A stretch of 64,000 bases of DNA, from positions 36,899,609 to 36,963,608 of the forward strand of contig CM075760.1 in the NCBI GenBank assembly GCA_037974335.1, read 5' to 3'. Both the position numbers and the translations under genes were made by a program. The notes beneath the pieces are model-generated. The model saw only the letters and a list, made by a program, of their open reading frames with translations, was not told where the DNA came from and did not search any database. Below, one piece after another: positions 61,130-64,000 of this stretch; the stretch's first letter is position 1, and the number at the start of each line of letters is the position of its first letter. This stretch comes from Prionace glauca. Its lineage: Eukaryota; Chordata; Chondrichthyes; Carcharhiniformes; Carcharhinidae.

Positions 61130-62995
61130 TAAGGCTGATTTGGAGCTTGGATTCGTTCTTGGAACTGTGATGTTGCTGCTATTACAGAGACTTGGTTAAG
61201 GAAAGGAGAGGAATGACAGCTTAACGTACAAGGATGCCAATGATTCAAGCAGGATAGAAAATGATGTTACAGGGGAGGGACATTTTCAAGACTGGTAAGG
61301 AGAATATTGCAGCAGTACTGCAGGAGGACTGCATCCAATGTAGTTCGCATGGCTTATACAGCGAGGCAGTATGGGTAGAGTGCAGGAATAGGAAGGGTGT
61401 ACTCACAAGATTCGGCATTTTCTATTGGCCTCCCAACAACTAGCGGGAGATTGAGAAAGAGATATGAATGAGAATTTGGCAAGATGGAAAAGTAACAGGG
61501 TTGTTGTGGTGGGAGAGTTAACTTCCTCAAAATTGACAGGGACTCATTTTGTGCTGAGTGTGTGGATGGGGCAGAGTTTGTAAGGAGCATCCAGGAGGGC
61601 TTCCCAAAACATTATAGAGATAGTCCAACTAGGGAAGCGGCTGAACTAGACCTGGAAATAGGGAATCAGCCTGGACAGGTGGTCGACATTTCAGTGGGGG
61701 AGCAGTTGGGCAATAGAGACCACAACTCAGTAAGTATTAAGGTCCGGACAGAGAAAGGTAAGTGTAATACTCAAGTGAATACACTAAACTGGGGAATGAC
61801 TAATTATAACAATATTAGGCAGAAACTGAAGAATGTAGATAGGGGCAAATATTTGAGGGCAAATCAACATCTGGCACATGGGAGGCTTTCAAGTGCAAGT
61901 TGATAGGAATTCCGGACTGGCACATTCCAATGAGAATGAAGGGTAGGTATGGCAAATTTCGGGAACATTGTAAAACGAGAGAAATTATGAGCCTCGTCAA
62001 AGTGGGAAAAAAAGATTTTTTCTGTCCTAGGAAGACACAAAACAATTATGAAATACAAGGAAAGTAAAACGAAACTTAAGCAAAGACTAAAGAGGGCGAA
62101 AAGGGGTCACGAGAATTAATTTGCCGCAGGATGGAAGAAAATCCAAAGGCGTTTTACACATATATAAAGGGCAAATGTTTAGCCAGGGAAGGGGTTGGCA
62201 CATCCGAGGACAGGTGAGGGATTCTATGCGCGGATCCAGGGAAATGACGAGGTATTGAATACTTCACGTCAGTATTCACTAAAGAGAAGTACTTAGTGCA
62301 TGATGAGTCTGGGAAAGGATGTGCAGATAGTTTGAGTCATGTTGAGATCAAAAAGGAGGAGATATTGGGGTTCTTGAGAAACATTAAGGTAGATAAGTCC
62401 CCAGGGCCTAATGTGATATACCACAGAATAATGCGAGAGGCCAGGAGGAAATTGCTGGGGTCTTGAGAGAAATCTTTGTATCATCACTGGCTATAGTGGA
62501 AGTATGATGATTGGAGAATAGCCGATTTTTGTTTAGGAAGAATGGCAACAATAATCCAGGTAAGCACAGACCAGTGAGCCTTACGTCAGTGGTCAGGAAA
62601 TTATTGAAGAAAATTCTTCGAGACAGGATTTAATCCCTCTTTGAAATAAATGGATGTATTAGTGAAAGGCAACATGCTTTTTTGAAGACCAGATCGTGTC
62701 TGACTAACGTGATCAAGTTTATTTTTTGAGGAAGTGACGAAGATGATTGATGATGGTAGAGCAGTGGATATTGTCTACGTGGACACCAGTAAACCCTCTG
62801 ACAAGGTCCCTCATGGCAGAGAGGTACAGAATTTGCAGTAAAATGAGATCAGAGGTGAGCTGGCTAGGTAGATGGAGAACTGGCTCAGTCATAGAAAACA
62901 GAATGTAGCTGTGCAAGTGTGCGTTTCTGAATGGAGTGTTGTGGCTCAGGGATCAGTTCTGGAACCTTTATTGTTTGTCATGGATATATAAATGA
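61130..62995 (+). mobile_element. CR1-D, endonuclease and part of reverse transcriptase, decayed
   Basis: In shifting plus-strand frames: AAITETWL-like (61170), YSEAVWVECRNRKGVLTRFG and IFYWPPNN (61355-61440), FVRSIQEGFPKHYRDSPTR and LDLEIGNQPGQV (61570-61680), NRDHNSVSI, then a linker, KVDKSPGPN (62390), YRPVSLTSV-like (62565), QHAFLKTRSCL (62665), and VYVDTSKPSDKVPH (62770). It ends near FVMDI at 62990. Many breaks. Together with 53604-54508 it outlines the older CR1-D family. Confidence 0.75.
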
Positions 62996-63540
62996 TTAGA
63001 AGGAAATTAGGGAATCAGCTTGGAGATAATCGACACGTTGGGGGAAAGGTTGGAAAGCAGAGGATGGTGATTTCAGGTAAATAGTGACAGGGCAAAAAGA
63101 ACTAATTGGTTGAATGGACGAATAATTTGCATATTTAAATTTATTGCAGAGAAAAGTTACATGATCAGTTTTGTTCAACAGAATGTGGAGAAAAAAATGG
63201 AAATGATGAAAAGTGAATATAGACGCCGAGGGACTTGAGTGAATATGTGTATAAATCATTCATGATGCAAGACAGGTTGAGACAGCTGCAAACAAAAAAA
63301 AAGTGAATAGTTTTTGTCTATTGGGGAAAAGAATACAGAAGCAAGGAAGTTGTGCTAAATTTGTAGAAAACACTTGGAAAATCGTCAACCAAAAAATTCG
63401 GTCCAATTTTCGGCACCGAACTCAGGCAGAATGTAAAGTCAATAGGCTGGATGGAAAGGAAAACACGAGAATAAGTCCAGAGATCAGAAAGTTCAGTGAC
63501 GGAAATATTTTGGAGAAGTTCGGACTAATTTCCTTGACAG
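62996..63540. other. AT-rich intergenic DNA
   Basis: No gene was recognised. Part of it may be decayed CR1-D sequence between the palm region and the thumb region. Confidence 0.4.
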
Positions 63541-63544
63541 GAAG

Positions 63545-63850
63545 TTGCTGACGTGACTTTAACGAGGCATTCAAAATCCTGAGGGGTCTTGACAGAGTAG
63601 ATAGAGAGAAACTGTTCAATGGCAGAAGGATCTTGACACAGAGGGCGCGGGTTGTAGTAAATTGATGGAAGAAACATGGAGACATCAGGAAATACATTTT
63701 CAGACAGTGAGCGATCCAGATCTGGAATGTGCTGTTTGAGAGTGTGGTGCAGGCAGCGCCAATTAATGGGTTCAAAATGGGATTGGATAATTGTCTGAAA
63801 ATGAACAAAATGCTAGACTGTGGGGTACAGAGTGTTCTTGGATAAATTGC
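63545..63850 (+). mobile_element. old LINE 3' fragment
   Basis: GAGGCATTCAAAATCCTGAG, TTGACAGAGTAGATAGAGA and the later GAATGTGCTGTTTGAGAGTG, GTTCAAAATGGGATTGGATA are conserved C-terminal words of a CR1/L2-type ORF2. The frame is broken. Confidence 0.65.
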
Positions 63851-63924
63851 TCCTTTCGAGGGCCAACACACACATGACGCTTCAAAATGGCCTTCTTCCC
63901 TGCTGTAAGTACTTTATCAATGTT

Positions 63925-64000
63925 GAAAGGGTGACAGTGGCAGAGTGGTAATATCTCTGTGAGGGTAGGCCAATTTCTCAAGATTCAAGTCCAACTACAA
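63925..64000 (+). mobile_element. SINE head, cut by the window edge
   Basis: AGTGGCAGAGTGGTAATATC and AGATTCAAGTCCAACTACA form a tRNA-like head with A and B boxes. The rest lies beyond the window. Confidence 0.6.

Overview
Organism. This is vertebrate nuclear DNA, most likely from a shark or other cartilaginous fish. The evidence is: many CR1-type LINEs sharing a 3' tail with tRNA-derived SINEs (the HE1/HER1-like pairing described in elasmobranchs); GPR139-like receptor genes whose second exon closely resembles the receptors expanded in sharks; a lone immunoglobulin heavy-chain membrane exon; and a vertebrate tRNA array. Nothing in the window looks prokaryotic. The species cannot be fixed from sequence alone.

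Layout. (1) 1-13.8 kb: a tRNA array with Leu, Glu, Asn, Val, Thr, Gly and Gln genes on both strands. It was built by local duplication, because flanks as well as genes repeat, and many copies are decaying. One sound Asn-type body carries a UUU anticodon. (2) 14-28 kb: repeat-rich DNA with nested CR1 LINEs, SINEs, Penelope-like (PLE) fold-back elements, a 52-bp minisatellite, GC-rich minisatellites and three GC-rich promoter-like islands (about 15.1-15.8, 22.4-22.8 and 27.0-27.2 kb). The island at 22.5 kb has a possible first coding exon. (3) 28.4-33.2 kb: a Ty3/Gypsy integrase fossil, then a nearly full-length CR1 with ORF1 (zinc-ribbon plus esterase) and ORF2 (endonuclease plus reverse transcriptase). 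(4) 33.4-59.4 kb: an inverted duplication with a two-exon GPR139-like receptor gene in each arm. The arm-1 gene runs on the minus strand (exon 1 near 41.2 kb, exon 2 at 34.6-35.5 kb). The arm-2 gene runs on the plus strand (exon 1 near 55.3 kb, exon 2 at 57.4-58.3 kb). Between them lie an Ig membrane exon on the minus strand near 44.9 kb and a thick layer of CR1 copies, one with an intact 798-residue reading frame. (5) 59.4-64 kb: another PLE fragment, old LINE debris and SINE pieces.

Most interesting. PLE-derived fold-back elements at 24.6-25.3 kb and 59.4-59.6 kb each carry a recognisable hammerhead ribozyme in both arms, with the full CUGANGA/GAAA core and pairable stems I and II. Three of the PLE insertions have 13-14 bp target-site duplications and a fourth has 12-13 bp. 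Decayed ribozyme arms occur at 16.6, 23.1 and 40 kb. PLE ribozymes are a known class; the specific stem III variants and paired inverted arrangement here deserve a closer look.

How the parts relate. Host-gene content is small: tRNAs, two membrane receptors and one Ig exon. Most other sequence is retroelement-derived, and nesting gives a relative order: old CR1 types first, then SINEs and PLEs, then the CR1 subfamilies here called CR1-A and CR1-C. Labels CR1-A to CR1-D are mine, from 3' tail and sequence similarity, and are not database names. Repeat boundaries were read by eye and may be off by up to a few tens of bases.
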